A stretch of DNA of 64,000 nucleotides from NCBI RefSeq assembly GCF_963677715.1, contig NZ_OY782495.1, positions 1,664,001 to 1,728,000 on the forward strand, read 5' to 3'. How positions within the stretch are numbered: position 1 is the first letter of the stretch; every line of letters starts with the position of its first letter. Of the stretch, positions 34,190-43,268 are shown piece after piece. Source of the stretch: an uncultured Bacteroides sp. Its GTDB lineage: Bacteria > Bacteroidota > Bacteroidia > Bacteroidales > Bacteroidaceae. Under the pieces are notes generated by a model that saw nothing but the letters and a program-made list of their open reading frames with translations, had not been told where the DNA came from and did not search any database. Both the position numbers and the translations under genes were made by a program.

Positions 34190-36244
34190 TTAAAAGTTGT
34201 ACACTACGGATGTGAAGAAGGTTCGTCCCTCCCGCGGGTAGTTCTGAGAAATGGAGTAGTTACGGTCGAAAAGGTTTCTGGAACCAATTTCGCAAGCCAG
34301 CCCTTTCCATATCTGCGAATGTATCTTTGCATTCATCACCATATAGCCGGGCACGGTTATCCCGTCGCTGGTTACGTATCTTTTGCTATTCACCTCTGTA
34401 TCGAAGTGGAAATAAGCATCCCAGGAAGATAGCTTGTATTTGCCGTAAGCAATGAACTTATGATCGGGAACACCCACAAACTTCACCGTCTTATCTTCTT
34501 TATTCTCCCGATGAATGTAACTATAGTTGGCACCTATCGTCAGGTTCTTTACCAATTCGCACCCAAGAGAGAGTTCGTAACCCTGAAAAACGGCTTTACC
34601 CACATTACGGTTTTGATAAACAGGATCGCCATTATCCTGAGTTCCCACGGTTATCTGATAAATAGCATCGTCTACATTGTTACGAAACAAAGAGGCCTGA
34701 TACTGAAACTTATCGGTAAGCCGGCCTTCGTAGGTAACATCGAATATCCAACTGAACTCAGAAGCCAGATCGGGATTAGGTTCCTGAGAGCCGAACTTAC
34801 TGGAATAGCGGTCTTTCTGAGAAGCAAAGTGTGACTTACGAGAAGCGGAAACGGTTATATCGTGTCCCTTAGCCACATGCAAGATGGTAGCCAACTGATA
34901 ATTAAAAGCATCGTCGGAACCGGTAGGGAAATCATAAAGCACATTTTTCTCGCCGGTGAGGTAGTGTGTGCCATACTCTTGTGCTTTGTTGTTGCCTCGA
35001 TAGTTATAACTGATACCGGCCACTGCCGTAAGGTATTTACTAAAGGTATACGTATCTTCCAGCCCGGCAGAGAGGGTATTATCCAGGTATTTTTGTATCG
35101 GTTCTCCGGTTACGGCCGTCTGACCGGTAGTTTCATTGGCCGGAATAGACCCGTTATGTTCCTTGTGTGAGTCGTACTTTTCGTGAAAAGCAAATTGAAG
35201 CACGTTCTTTTCTATCGATTCATTGGAGAAATTAACCGACCCGCCCAAGGAATAATCATCATAAATGCTATGGAATGCCTTTTTGGTGTTCTGCAGCAAA
35301 TACGTATTGTCGTCAAACTGATCCATGATGTTATAATAGTTATCATAGAAAGCAGTAACCTTCATATTGGTAGCCATGCCCAGATAGGTATTCGACTTAA
35401 AGTAAATGCTTTTTTTGTTATATTTGGGGTAATCCCTGTATTGCCCGCCGGTAATAGAAGGCGAGATGTTTTTCTTTGCATCTTGAATGATAAAGTTCAG
35501 AGAGTATTCGTCCGTTGCATTGGGAGTATAACCAATCTTGGCACTCACTTTCAAGTCTTTTGAAGCTGAATGTTCGCGGCGTCCGCCATCTTCATAATCG
35601 GTCGGTGTGAACTTATCCGACAGAGACATAAACTTGGTATCCAGATACGAAAAACTTCCCAGGAAATAGAACTTTTCCGTGCGGGAACCAATATTAACGC
35701 CTGTATTGTATCCGTTCAAGCCCTCTTTGCTAAACTTCATACCCGATATGCCGTCAATCTCCAGTTTCTTTACCGGTTTACGCGAAACCAGATTAATAGC
35801 ACCTCCCATTGTATTCGGCCCATAAAGTACGGAAGTAAATGCTTTCGTAACGCTGATCTGAGCCAGGTCGAAGGTGGTAAAGCGTGTGATGTCAACATTG
35901 CCATCATAAGGCACATAGATGGGAACTCCGTCATAGAAGATCGGGGTTTGAAGCATACTGAACCCTCGCAGGTAAAGTGCTCCTTCGTTTCGTGCGCCTG
36001 CTTCCGAGATTGTCAGCCCGGGAATCAGGTTCACCGCATCCGTGAGGTTGTCTCTGTTGAACTCACGCATTTGTACCATATCTATTTTATCGGGAACAGA
36101 TGTTTTGACTGTTTTACCCACTACGTCAACTGTTCCAAGCGTATACACCCGTGAAATAGAATCTTCGGGCGCATCCTTATCTGCTTGTGCATAAACGATG
36201 GAGCACAAGCTAAGGGAGGCAATTAATAATAAACGTCTTTTCAT
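34190..36244 (-). CDS. TonB-dependent outer-membrane receptor
   Basis: A 684-aa receptor with signal peptide MKRRLLLIASLSLCSIVYAQ. The plug domain covers about 40-155 (DAVNLIPGLTISEAGARNEG, LRGFSMLQTPIFYDGVPIYV, VLYGPNTMGGAINLVSRKP). The barrel ends in the usual aromatic residue (VVYNF). It lacks the carboxypeptidase-like N-terminal extension of SusC-type receptors, so it belongs to the siderophore/B12/haem type. It lies 11 bases from the binding-protein gene and 104 from the methylase gene; the whole forms one uptake pathway from outer to inner membrane. Confidence 0.93.
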   Translation of the reverse strand: MKRRLLLIASLSLCSIVYAQADKDAPEDSISRVYTLGTVDVVGKTVKTSVPDKIDMVQMREFNRDNLTDAVNLIPGLTISEAGARNEGALYLRGFSMLQTPIFYDGVPIYVPYDGNVDITRFTTFDLAQISVTKAFTSVLYGPNTMGGAINLVSRKPVKKLEIDGISGMKFSKEGLNGYNTGVNIGSRTEKFYFLGSFSYLDTKFMSLSDKFTPTDYEDGGRREHSASKDLKVSAKIGYTPNATDEYSLNFIIQDAKKNISPSITGGQYRDYPKYNKKSIYFKSNTYLGMATNMKVTAFYDNYYNIMDQFDDNTYLLQNTKKAFHSIYDDYSLGGSVNFSNESIEKNVLQFAFHEKYDSHKEHNGSIPANETTGQTAVTGEPIQKYLDNTLSAGLEDTYTFSKYLTAVAGISYNYRGNNKAQEYGTHYLTGEKNVLYDFPTGSDDAFNYQLATILHVAKGHDITVSASRKSHFASQKDRYSSKFGSQEPNPDLASEFSWIFDVTYEGRLTDKFQYQASLFRNNVDDAIYQITVGTQDNGDPVYQNRNVGKAVFQGYELSLGCELVKNLTIGANYSYIHRENKEDKTVKFVGVPDHKFIAYGKYKLSSWDAYFHFDTEVNSKRYVTSDGITVPGYMVMNAKIHSQIWKGLACEIGSRNLFDRNYSISQNYPREGRTFFTSVVYNF

Positions 36245-36348
36245 ACTTGTCGTCTTTTTAGAAAGTTAGAATAACAGAACCAATACCTATTGAAAAAGAC
36301 CGTTATTACATAAAAGGATAACGATCCGGACAAAAAACAGCTACCCTG

Positions 36349-37092
36349 CTAATGAGCAAGAATTTTGACGTACTTGCCGATAAAGAACACAAATGGAGCA
36401 AGCATCTCTCTTTCGTCTATGACCTTGAAAACGGTTTCCAGGGTAGCGCAAGCGCAATCTTCATGAGAAAGCGAAATCATGGAAGCAATGACCACCGGCA
36501 TATCAGCGGGCACTCCCTCTTCTTCGAACACGCGGAAGATTTCCTTCAAATTGTCATAAGCCATGTACAAAGCCAGTGTAGTGCCGTGTTTAAACAGCTT
36601 AGAGATATCCCGAAAATGGGCATAGTTATCTTCTATATGATCTGCTATGGCATAAATGATGCTGTTACTCTCGAACTTTTCAGTGATAGGAATAGCAAAA
36701 ATACTTGCAGCAGCGGCTGCTGCGGTTAAACCCGGCACCATTTCAAAAGGAATCTCCATCTCTTTGAGCCGCGCACAGTCTACTCCGCCTCCATTAAACA
36801 TCATTGCGTCTCCGGCTTTTAAGCGTACTACCTTTTTCCCTTCATGATACAGCTGCTCTACAATCTTTAAAATATCAACCGGTTCCGCTCCTCCCTCCGG
36901 ATGTTTATCTACAAAGCGGACTTCCGCTTGCGGCCCTGCCTCTGTAAGTATATGCGTAGCCGGCAGGCAATCATACAAAATACAATCGGCTTCATTCAAC
37001 CTTCGTTTTGCTTCTACCGTGAGATACTCCGGGCCTCCCGGGCCTGTACCGACTATCGATACCGGATAGTAATTTCCAAATGCTTCTTTCAT
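36349..37092 (-). CDS. cobA: Uroporphyrinogen-III methyltransferase-like tetrapyrrole methylase
   Basis: A 247-aa SAM-dependent methylase from the ATG at 37092 (MKEAFGNYYPVSIVGTG). A longer frame to 37212 overlaps the ATPase gene and is rejected. It has the SUMT signature VGTGPGGPEYLTVEA, VVRLKAGDAMMFNGGGVD, and VPGLTAAAAAASIFAIPIT. In the usual enzyme this middle motif is GDPFIFGRGGEE-like; here it is altered, so activity may differ. SUMT makes precorrin-2 for sirohaem and cobalamin. Its place inside a transport operon, 37 bases after the ATPase gene, is unusual. Confidence 0.8.
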   Translation of the reverse strand: MKEAFGNYYPVSIVGTGPGGPEYLTVEAKRRLNEADCILYDCLPATHILTEAGPQAEVRFVDKHPEGGAEPVDILKIVEQLYHEGKKVVRLKAGDAMMFNGGGVDCARLKEMEIPFEMVPGLTAAAAAASIFAIPITEKFESNSIIYAIADHIEDNYAHFRDISKLFKHGTTLALYMAYDNLKEIFRVFEEEGVPADMPVVIASMISLSHEDCACATLETVFKVIDEREMLAPFVFFIGKYVKILAH

Positions 37093-37129
37093 GTTTTCTT
37101 GCTTTAAATAAAATGATTCTATTGTGTTG

Positions 37130-37909
37130 TTAAATCTCCGGAACACATATTCTTCTGCACAACAATGCTTTTTCCGCAAATGCATGAATGTGAATATCGG
37201 CTCCATAAACATCTTTTAAAAGTTTCTCTGTAATCACCTCTTTGCAATCTCCCTGCCCCGTCACGGTATGATTGCGCACAACGGCTACTCTGGCATCGCA
37301 CATAAAAGCGTGATCAGGCGAGTGTGTGGCCATCAAAATGCCAAGCGATTCATTCTTCAACTCATTCACCTGCCTGATTATCTTTATCTGGTTGCCAAAG
37401 TCAAGGCTCGACGTAGGTTCGTCCATTACCAGGAAAGAGGGTTGTTGAGCCAGCGCTCTTGCCACAATGACCATTTGTTGTTCTCCGCCGCTCAGCTGTG
37501 TGAAGACTCGTTTGCGTAAGTGAATAATGTTTAGTTTATCCAGACACCACTCGGCAATGGCTCTGTCTTCCTTACCAGGAGAGGCAAAGGGTTTAAGGTG
37601 CGAGGTGCGCCCGAACAAAACGACATCCATCACCGTAAAAGGGAAAGGTAACGAACGAGCCTGAGGCACATAGGCTACCTTACGGGCAAACTGAGTACGG
37701 TTCCAGGAAGATAAGTTCTTGCCATCAAGCAGAATTTCGCCCGATTGGAGCGGAAGCAGGCCCAGCAAAGAACGGAACAATGTAGTTTTGCCCGAACCAT
37801 TACGCCCCAACACACAAATAGTCTGCCCTGTATGAAGTTCCAGACTAACGTTTTGAAGAATCGTCTTGTGTTGATAGCCCAGTGAAGCGTTTTTAATTTC
37901 TAATTTCAT
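37130..37909 (-). CDS. ABC transporter ATPase, FecE/BtuD type
   Basis: A 259-aa ATPase. Walker A is LGRNGSGKTTL (about 35-45), the signature is LSGGEQQMV, and Walker B is FLVMDEPTSSLDF, followed by the switch His in ATHSPDHAF. It energises the FecCD permease. The start ATG at 37909 lies 1 base after the permease stop, so translation is coupled. Confidence 0.94.
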   Translation of the reverse strand: MKLEIKNASLGYQHKTILQNVSLELHTGQTICVLGRNGSGKTTLFRSLLGLLPLQSGEILLDGKNLSSWNRTQFARKVAYVPQARSLPFPFTVMDVVLFGRTSHLKPFASPGKEDRAIAEWCLDKLNIIHLRKRVFTQLSGGEQQMVIVARALAQQPSFLVMDEPTSSLDFGNQIKIIRQVNELKNESLGILMATHSPDHAFMCDARVAVVRNHTVTGQGDCKEVITEKLLKDVYGADIHIHAFAEKALLCRRICVPEI

Positions 37910-37910
37910 C

Positions 37911-38930
37911 TTACCATGTATGTTTAGAAGATAATCGTAAAATAATAAGAAACATAGGAGCTCCTATCAGTGAGGTAATAATGCCCAGAGGGATTTCCAA
38001 TGATGAAACGGAACGAGATAAATCATCGACCACCAACATGAAAACACTTCCTACCAAAAAGGAAGCGGGCAATAGTACTTTGTGATTGGGGCCCACCAGG
38101 AAACGGGCAAAATGAGGGATGATTAGTCCCACCCATCCGATAAGTCCCGTAATACTCACAGCCGAAGCAGTGATTAACGACGCACAGCCTATAACGATGA
38201 TACGCAACCGCCCCGCATGCACGCCCAGTGCCTGTGCCTCTTCATCACCAAAAGAGAGCACATTGAGCCTCCACGACGAAAGCAACAAGGGTATCAATGC
38301 CAAGGCAATAAAGGGGAAAACTGCTTTCAACTCCTTAAGTGTTACCTCTGCCAAACTACCCATCAGCCAGAAGGTGATGTCGGGCAATTTGTATTCGCTA
38401 TCGGCAATGTATTTTATCAAAGAAATCAATGCGCTAAACATAGACCCCACAATCATGCCCGAAAGTACCAGCATCAAAATCCGATCGTGCGCCTTACTCA
38501 TTATCTTGCTGACGGATAACGCTATGCAAACAGAAACAATGCCTGTAACAAATGCCATACCCTGAATCCCTGCAAGTCCGAAAGAGAACAGGATAGCCAA
38601 AGAAGCACCAAATCCGGCTCCCGAGCTAACGCCCAATATATCCGGACTTACCATCGGATTGCGGAATATCCCCTGATAAGCTGCGCCTGAAACAGACAAA
38701 GCTCCTCCAACCAGCACTGCGCCCAAAATACGTGGTAGTCGTATTTCAGTTAGCAGCAAAGGCAAATTTCGATCTGTACATTTTCCGGTAAAGAGAAAAC
38801 CCAATATATCCGTCATGGGTATCGAATATCTTCCTACTGAAAACGAGAACAAAACGGTGAACAACAAAAATAAGCTCAATGCAAGTAGAATTGTTGTTCC
38901 GGTGATGCAATGATTCCCCTTGTATGCCAT
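37911..38930 (-). CDS. FecCD/BtuC-type ABC permease
   Basis: A 339-aa inner-membrane permease with about ten transmembrane helices. The frame runs to 39074, but the first 48 residues are not typical; the ATG at 38930 (MAYKGNHCITGTTILLAL) gives the normal family length. Family motifs are LRLPRILGAVLVG-like (IRLPRILGAVLVGGALSVSG), GVSSGAGFGASLA and GLIGWVGLIIPHFARFLVG. First gene of the uptake operon. No cobalamin riboswitch was found upstream. Confidence 0.9.
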   Translation of the reverse strand: MAYKGNHCITGTTILLALSLFLLFTVLFSFSVGRYSIPMTDILGFLFTGKCTDRNLPLLLTEIRLPRILGAVLVGGALSVSGAAYQGIFRNPMVSPDILGVSSGAGFGASLAILFSFGLAGIQGMAFVTGIVSVCIALSVSKIMSKAHDRILMLVLSGMIVGSMFSALISLIKYIADSEYKLPDITFWLMGSLAEVTLKELKAVFPFIALALIPLLLSSWRLNVLSFGDEEAQALGVHAGRLRIIVIGCASLITASAVSITGLIGWVGLIIPHFARFLVGPNHKVLLPASFLVGSVFMLVVDDLSRSVSSLEIPLGIITSLIGAPMFLIILRLSSKHTW

Positions 38931-39218
38931 CCAGAAATTTATTATCAATTTTATACCACAAGCCACATAGAGCATTGCCGTGCCATATTGATAGCATAAA
39001 CACAAAAAACAGACCAGAAAATAAAATCTTATTGAATTATAGCTAAAACGTAACCGGCAATGGCGGGCTTGCATTACTTATTATTAGCTTCTTACGCATT
39101 ATAAAAAAAAGAAGGTTACTGCTTTGAAATGAATCCACATTCCATAAAGTCCTACCAAAATGTAGGGAATAGAGCACCTACTATTCAAAATAGTATATTC
39201 ATCCGGAAGGGTATGCAC

Positions 39219-39275
39219 AAAAAGGAGGTCGACCGTTAGAGCAGATATAATCTGCAAACGGTCGACCTCCTTTTT
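39219..39275 (-). terminator. Strong terminator after mgsA
   Basis: A 19-bp perfect outer stem (39219-39237 / 39257-39275) encloses a second 6-bp stem GCAGAT/ATCTGC. Five T follow on the minus strand. It separates mgsA from the uptake operon. Confidence 0.9.
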
Positions 39276-39300
39276 GAAATCTATGCGAAATGTGTCTAAT

Positions 39301-39828
39301 TTACTTCTTATCTATTTTGCTTTTTCTTCTGTTAACGGATTCTACAGCTTCCATAACAACAGCTTGATTCTCAAATCGTTTGGCATATCCGGAATAATCA
39401 GGATGTATTCTTTCATAATCAGGGTCTGAAAATAGAGGACTGGAGATAACATGATCTGCAGTAGAGCGATTGCAACAAAATACGATATTCTCAACACTGG
39501 CAAGACGAGTAAGTGCCTTAACATCAGTGTCGTGAGGTTGTAAAGTCATCGGGTCGCTAAAGAAGAAAAGATAATCGATCTCACCATCAACAATGCGAGA
39601 GCCCATCTGCTGATCGCCACCCAATGGTCCTGACTTCAGGATAGTAAAATCCCACTCTACTTCAGGGTGCTTTTCCTTCAAGGCAGCAAGCACCAAAGTG
39701 CCGGTAGTACCGGTGCAATAAAATTTATGCCCGATCAATAGTTCCGAATTCCAAATAGCCCATTCAATAAGGTCTTTCTTCATAGCATCATGTGCTACCA
39801 AACCTATTTTTCTCATTAATTTTCCCAT
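39301..39828 (-). CDS. mgsA: Methylglyoxal synthase
   Basis: A 175-aa enzyme converting dihydroxyacetone phosphate to methylglyoxal and phosphate. Motifs: IGLVAHDAMKKDLIEWA, CTGTTGTLV (phosphate binding), SGPLGGDQQMG with the catalytic Asp, and FFSDPMTLQPHDTDVKAL. It has a C-terminal extension beyond the 150-residue E. coli enzyme. The bypass relieves sugar-phosphate stress. It is followed by a strong terminator. Confidence 0.95.
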   Translation of the reverse strand: MGKLMRKIGLVAHDAMKKDLIEWAIWNSELLIGHKFYCTGTTGTLVLAALKEKHPEVEWDFTILKSGPLGGDQQMGSRIVDGEIDYLFFFSDPMTLQPHDTDVKALTRLASVENIVFCCNRSTADHVISSPLFSDPDYERIHPDYSGYAKRFENQAVVMEAVESVNRRKSKIDKK

Positions 39829-39890
39829 AATAATTATTGCCTGTTTATTTTAAATAATGTAATATCGATCAAGATGGTTAGTTTCTGGAG

Positions 39891-40910
39891 CTATAAGTCG
39901 GAAAAATACTTTCTTCCCTTCAAATAGAACAGTGCTAAGATACTACTTTTTATTCGTTCGGGTATAGAATTGAGAATGGTTTTTTTCCTGTTTTCTTCTC
40001 TATCGGTAGAAAATAGATCTCGCATATTCTTAAATTCATGCCGGGCACGAATCACCGCCTTTGCATTGGCACCCTGCCCTTTAATAAGAAAAGAAAGTGC
40101 AGCTACATAATCGAGGAGCAAGCGCATACGCATAACCCCTGCGAGTTCTTCTTCCGGAAGATTCTTGTAAAGCAATAAAAGATTGTTGCGGAAATTAAGC
40201 AGCGTTTTACGGGGATTTTCTTTTTTGAGGGTAGCCCCTCCTACGTGATAAACGGTGCTCTGAGGGATACACACAATCTGTCTGTTTCGGGCTCGTAAGC
40301 GCCAACAAAGATCAATCTCTTCCATGTGAGCAAAGAAGCGGCCATCCAAACCACCTGCTTCCCGATAATCTTTCAAACGAATAAACAAGGCGGCACCCGT
40401 AGCCCAGAAAACAGGAACAATATCGTCGTACTGCCCGCAATCTTTTTCAACCAATGACATTATTCGGCCCCGACAATATGGGTAACCATAATGGTCAATA
40501 AAGCCACCGGCTGCTCCGGCGTATTCGAACATATCTTTATGGTGCCAGCTAAGTATCTTTGGTTGGCAAGCAGCTGTTTCGGGATGAGCATCCATATAAT
40601 CAATCAATGGAAGAAGCCATTCAGGGGTCACCTCCACATCCGAATTAAGCAAAACAACATACGTTGCCTCTACTTGTTGCAAAACCAAATTGTATCCGTC
40701 GGCAAAGCCATGATTCTCGCTAAGCGTAATGATGCGAACAGAAGGAAATTCCTTTCGAAGCATAGATACCGACTCATCGGTAGAACCATTATCGCCCACG
40801 CAGATCTCAACTCCACCTTCTACTTGCGAATGTGAAACGACAGAAGGCAAAAACGAACGGAGCATTTCGCACCCGTTCCAATTTAATATAACAACTGCTA
40901 TTTTATTCAT
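39891..40910 (-). CDS. Family 2 glycosyltransferase
   Basis: A 339-aa GT-A enzyme. The N-terminus VVILNWNGCEMLRSFLPSV, the metal-binding-type segment LLNSDVEVTPEW, and the late HMEEIDLCWRLRARNR fit rhamnosyltransferase-like GT2 proteins. No membrane anchor is obvious. It lies 5 bases after the acyltransferase gene and follows mtaB, so three genes (mtaB, acyltransferase, GT2) form a unit. The link with an LpxL-type enzyme suggests lipid A or surface-glycan modification, which is inferred. Confidence 0.87.
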   Translation of the reverse strand: MNKIAVVILNWNGCEMLRSFLPSVVSHSQVEGGVEICVGDNGSTDESVSMLRKEFPSVRIITLSENHGFADGYNLVLQQVEATYVVLLNSDVEVTPEWLLPLIDYMDAHPETAACQPKILSWHHKDMFEYAGAAGGFIDHYGYPYCRGRIMSLVEKDCGQYDDIVPVFWATGAALFIRLKDYREAGGLDGRFFAHMEEIDLCWRLRARNRQIVCIPQSTVYHVGGATLKKENPRKTLLNFRNNLLLLYKNLPEEELAGVMRMRLLLDYVAALSFLIKGQGANAKAVIRARHEFKNMRDLFSTDREENRKKTILNSIPERIKSSILALFYLKGRKYFSDL

Positions 40911-40915
40911 TCTAT

Positions 40916-41797
40916 TTATACAGAACGTTTATGTTTCCACCGTTTGTGCGACCAAAACCAATAAGCCGGCTCACGCAATATGGTTTGTTCCACATGGCGG
41001 GCATACATCTCAGTAATTTCACCATCCGCCGTATCCTTGGGATGTTCGGTCATCAAAACAAAAGTGGCATTGCAATATCCTCTCTTCTCCTTATTCAACT
41101 CACAATAAAACACCGGATAATCCATCATTCGGGCAATGCGTTCGCCTCCATCCATAAAGGAGGTATCTTGATTTAAAAAAGTAGTCCAGAAATGCAAACC
41201 GCTCACATTAGGCGACTGATCGCCCACAAGCCCTAGTGCGAGCTTTTTACCACTATGTTTAGCTTTAATAACCTCGCGAGCCGTATCGGGTTTCGGCACA
41301 TTGTATCCTCCAAACCGAGAACGAATGTTACGAAACAATCTGTCAACATAATAATTTTTAAGCGGCTTATATACTTGCATTGGAATATCATCGGGCTTCA
41401 TATACATTCCCATACCAATAGTCCATTCAAAATTAGCATAGTGGGGCATCATCACTACAATGCCTCCATGCTTTTCTATCATTTCCAAATATTGTTCGGT
41501 ATTCTCAAAATGCATGCGTCTGTGTAGTTCGTGGACAGACATCTTCAACATTTTGAGGCTTTCTAACATGTAGTCGCAGATATAGTGATAAAATCGTTGT
41601 TCAATAACGCGTAACTCTTCTGCGGACTTTTCAGGAAAAGAATTCTTCAAATTTCGGCGCACCACCTTCCTTCTATATCTTGCCACTTTATACATGAAAA
41701 AGTACAGAATATCCGATAAGATATAAAGCATTGAAAGTGGTTGTATAGCCATCAGCCATATTCCCAGATAAACAAAGATATAAACAAATCTAGACAT
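40916..41797 (-). CDS. Lipid A acyltransferase, LpxL/HtrB family
   Basis: A 293-aa membrane-anchored late acyltransferase. One N-terminal membrane segment (IFVYLGIWLMAIQPLSMLYI) precedes the catalytic region with MMPHYANFEW (HX4E-like; here H-Y-A-N-F-E) and LVGDQSP. It adds a secondary acyl chain to lipid A. It lies 7 bases after mtaB and 5 before the glycosyltransferase gene. Confidence 0.9.
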   Translation of the reverse strand: MSRFVYIFVYLGIWLMAIQPLSMLYILSDILYFFMYKVARYRRKVVRRNLKNSFPEKSAEELRVIEQRFYHYICDYMLESLKMLKMSVHELHRRMHFENTEQYLEMIEKHGGIVVMMPHYANFEWTIGMGMYMKPDDIPMQVYKPLKNYYVDRLFRNIRSRFGGYNVPKPDTAREVIKAKHSGKKLALGLVGDQSPNVSGLHFWTTFLNQDTSFMDGGERIARMMDYPVFYCELNKEKRGYCNATFVLMTEHPKDTADGEITEMYARHVEQTILREPAYWFWSHKRWKHKRSV

Positions 41798-41804
41798 GCC
41801 TTAC

Positions 41805-43127
41805 TTATTCATTTATAATAGTGCCCAAAAGAGCCGTTCCTTCTTCATTGAAATCACCCAGACGAACTGTAACTACTTTATTGTCTAATACTTGATCACT
41901 TTCCAGCTCCACCCGTATATAATTCTCTGTAAAACCGTGCATGAGAGCATCCGATTTCGGTTTCTCAACCAACACAGGCATAGAACAACCGATAAAGCGG
42001 GAGTAAAAGGCTTTCGTTTTTTCATCGGATAACTCCAATAGTCGCTGACTGCGTTTATGTTTATCATCCATAGACACAACATGGTCTATTTTTAAAGCCT
42101 GAGTACCGGGACGTTCCGAATAGCTGAAAACATGCAACTGGGTCACATCTAAATTCTCGATAAATTCGTAAGCCTTCTCAAAACATTCATCCGTTTCACC
42201 GCGCGTGCCTACAATCACATCGACTCCGATAAATGCATCGGGCATCGCTTCCTTTATTGTCCTTATTTTCGAAGCAAAAAGGGCGGTATTGTATTTACGA
42301 TGCATCAATTCCAAAACCTCATCACTCCCTGATTGCAGAGGAATATGAAAATGTGGTACAAACCTCTGTGAATGCGATACATATTCGATAATTTCGTCAG
42401 TCAGCAAATTAGGTTCAATTGAAGAGATACGATAACGTTCAATTCCTTCTACAGCATCGAGTGCTTTTATCAGATCAAAGAAAGTTTCGCCGGTACTCTT
42501 ACCAAAATCACCAATATTCACACCCGTAAGAACAATTTCTTTTCCTCCCTCGACAACGGCTTGCTCCGCCTGCTTTACAAGTGAAGCAATAGTTCCGTTA
42601 CGACTTCTGCCCCGTGCAAAAGGAATAGTACAATAGGTACAATAATAGTCGCAACCGTCTTGCACTTTAAGAAAGAATCTGGTCCGATCTCCTCTAGAAC
42701 AGGAAGGTGCAAAGGAACGAACATCTTTTGTAGAGGAAGTATGTGCTTCTCCCGATTCATGCTTCCGCAGATCTCCGAGGTAATGCATAATATCGGCTTT
42801 CTGTTCAGCTCCCAGAACCAAGTCAACTCCCTCTATCTTTGCTACATTCTCCGGTTTAAGTTGAGCATAGCAACCTGTAACAACCACAAAAGCTTGCGGA
42901 TGTTGTTTCACTAACCGATGAATGGCCTGACGGCATTTCTTATCTGCCATCTCCGTCACCGAACAAGTATTCACAATGCAAAGATCTGCTTCCTCACCTT
43001 TTCGTGCGGTACGTATACCGGCCTCACGAAGTATTTTACCGATTGTTGATGTCTCTGAAAAATTTAATTTGCAGCCTAACGTATAATAAACGGCTGTCTT
43101 ATTTTGAAATACAGTGGTATCTATCAT
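41805..43127 (-). CDS. mtaB: tRNA t6A37 methylthiotransferase MtaB
   Basis: A 440-aa radical-SAM enzyme that converts t6A to ms2t6A at position 37 of tRNAs reading ANN codons. The N-terminal UPF0004 domain carries three Cys (YTLGCKLN, VNTCSVTE, TGCYAQ), the radical-SAM motif is CDYYCTYCTIPFARG, and a TRAM domain closes the protein (HGFTENYIRVELE). Domain order and YTLGCKLN favour MtaB over MiaB or RimO. First gene of a three-gene unit; its promoter TACCTTTG lies at 43152-43159. Confidence 0.92.
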   Translation of the reverse strand: MIDTTVFQNKTAVYYTLGCKLNFSETSTIGKILREAGIRTARKGEEADLCIVNTCSVTEMADKKCRQAIHRLVKQHPQAFVVVTGCYAQLKPENVAKIEGVDLVLGAEQKADIMHYLGDLRKHESGEAHTSSTKDVRSFAPSCSRGDRTRFFLKVQDGCDYYCTYCTIPFARGRSRNGTIASLVKQAEQAVVEGGKEIVLTGVNIGDFGKSTGETFFDLIKALDAVEGIERYRISSIEPNLLTDEIIEYVSHSQRFVPHFHIPLQSGSDEVLELMHRKYNTALFASKIRTIKEAMPDAFIGVDVIVGTRGETDECFEKAYEFIENLDVTQLHVFSYSERPGTQALKIDHVVSMDDKHKRSQRLLELSDEKTKAFYSRFIGCSMPVLVEKPKSDALMHGFTENYIRVELESDQVLDNKVVTVRLGDFNEEGTALLGTIINE

Positions 43128-43151
43128 AACTTATAAAAAGCATATTCTGCA

Positions 43152-43159
43152 CAAAGGTA
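43152..43159 (-). promoter_or_regulatory. mtaB: Promoter -7 element for mtaB unit
   Basis: TACCTTTG on the minus strand, 25 bases before the mtaB start. Confidence 0.6.
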
Positions 43160-43237
43160 CACATTATTATAATAAAAAGTTATTATTGTAACCAATAGTT
43201 ATTCCGCAAAAAACTTTTAAGAACAAAACTTAATTCC

Positions 43238-43245
43238 TATTTTTG
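43238..43245 (+). promoter_or_regulatory. Promoter -7 element for acyl-CoA synthetase
   Basis: TATTTTTG, 24 bases before the ATG at 43269. Confidence 0.6.
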
Positions 43246-43268
43246 CTCACAAACCAAAAAAGCGTGCA

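Noticed and set aside
34460-36154. Several plus-strand frames up to 194 codons within the TonB receptor gene
   Set aside because: Antisense shadows of the receptor coding sequence without starts, promoters or family motifs.
38931-39218. Cobalamin riboswitch before the uptake operon
   Set aside because: The GCCCGCCATTGCCGG stretch suggested one, but the B12 box and other core segments are missing on both strands.
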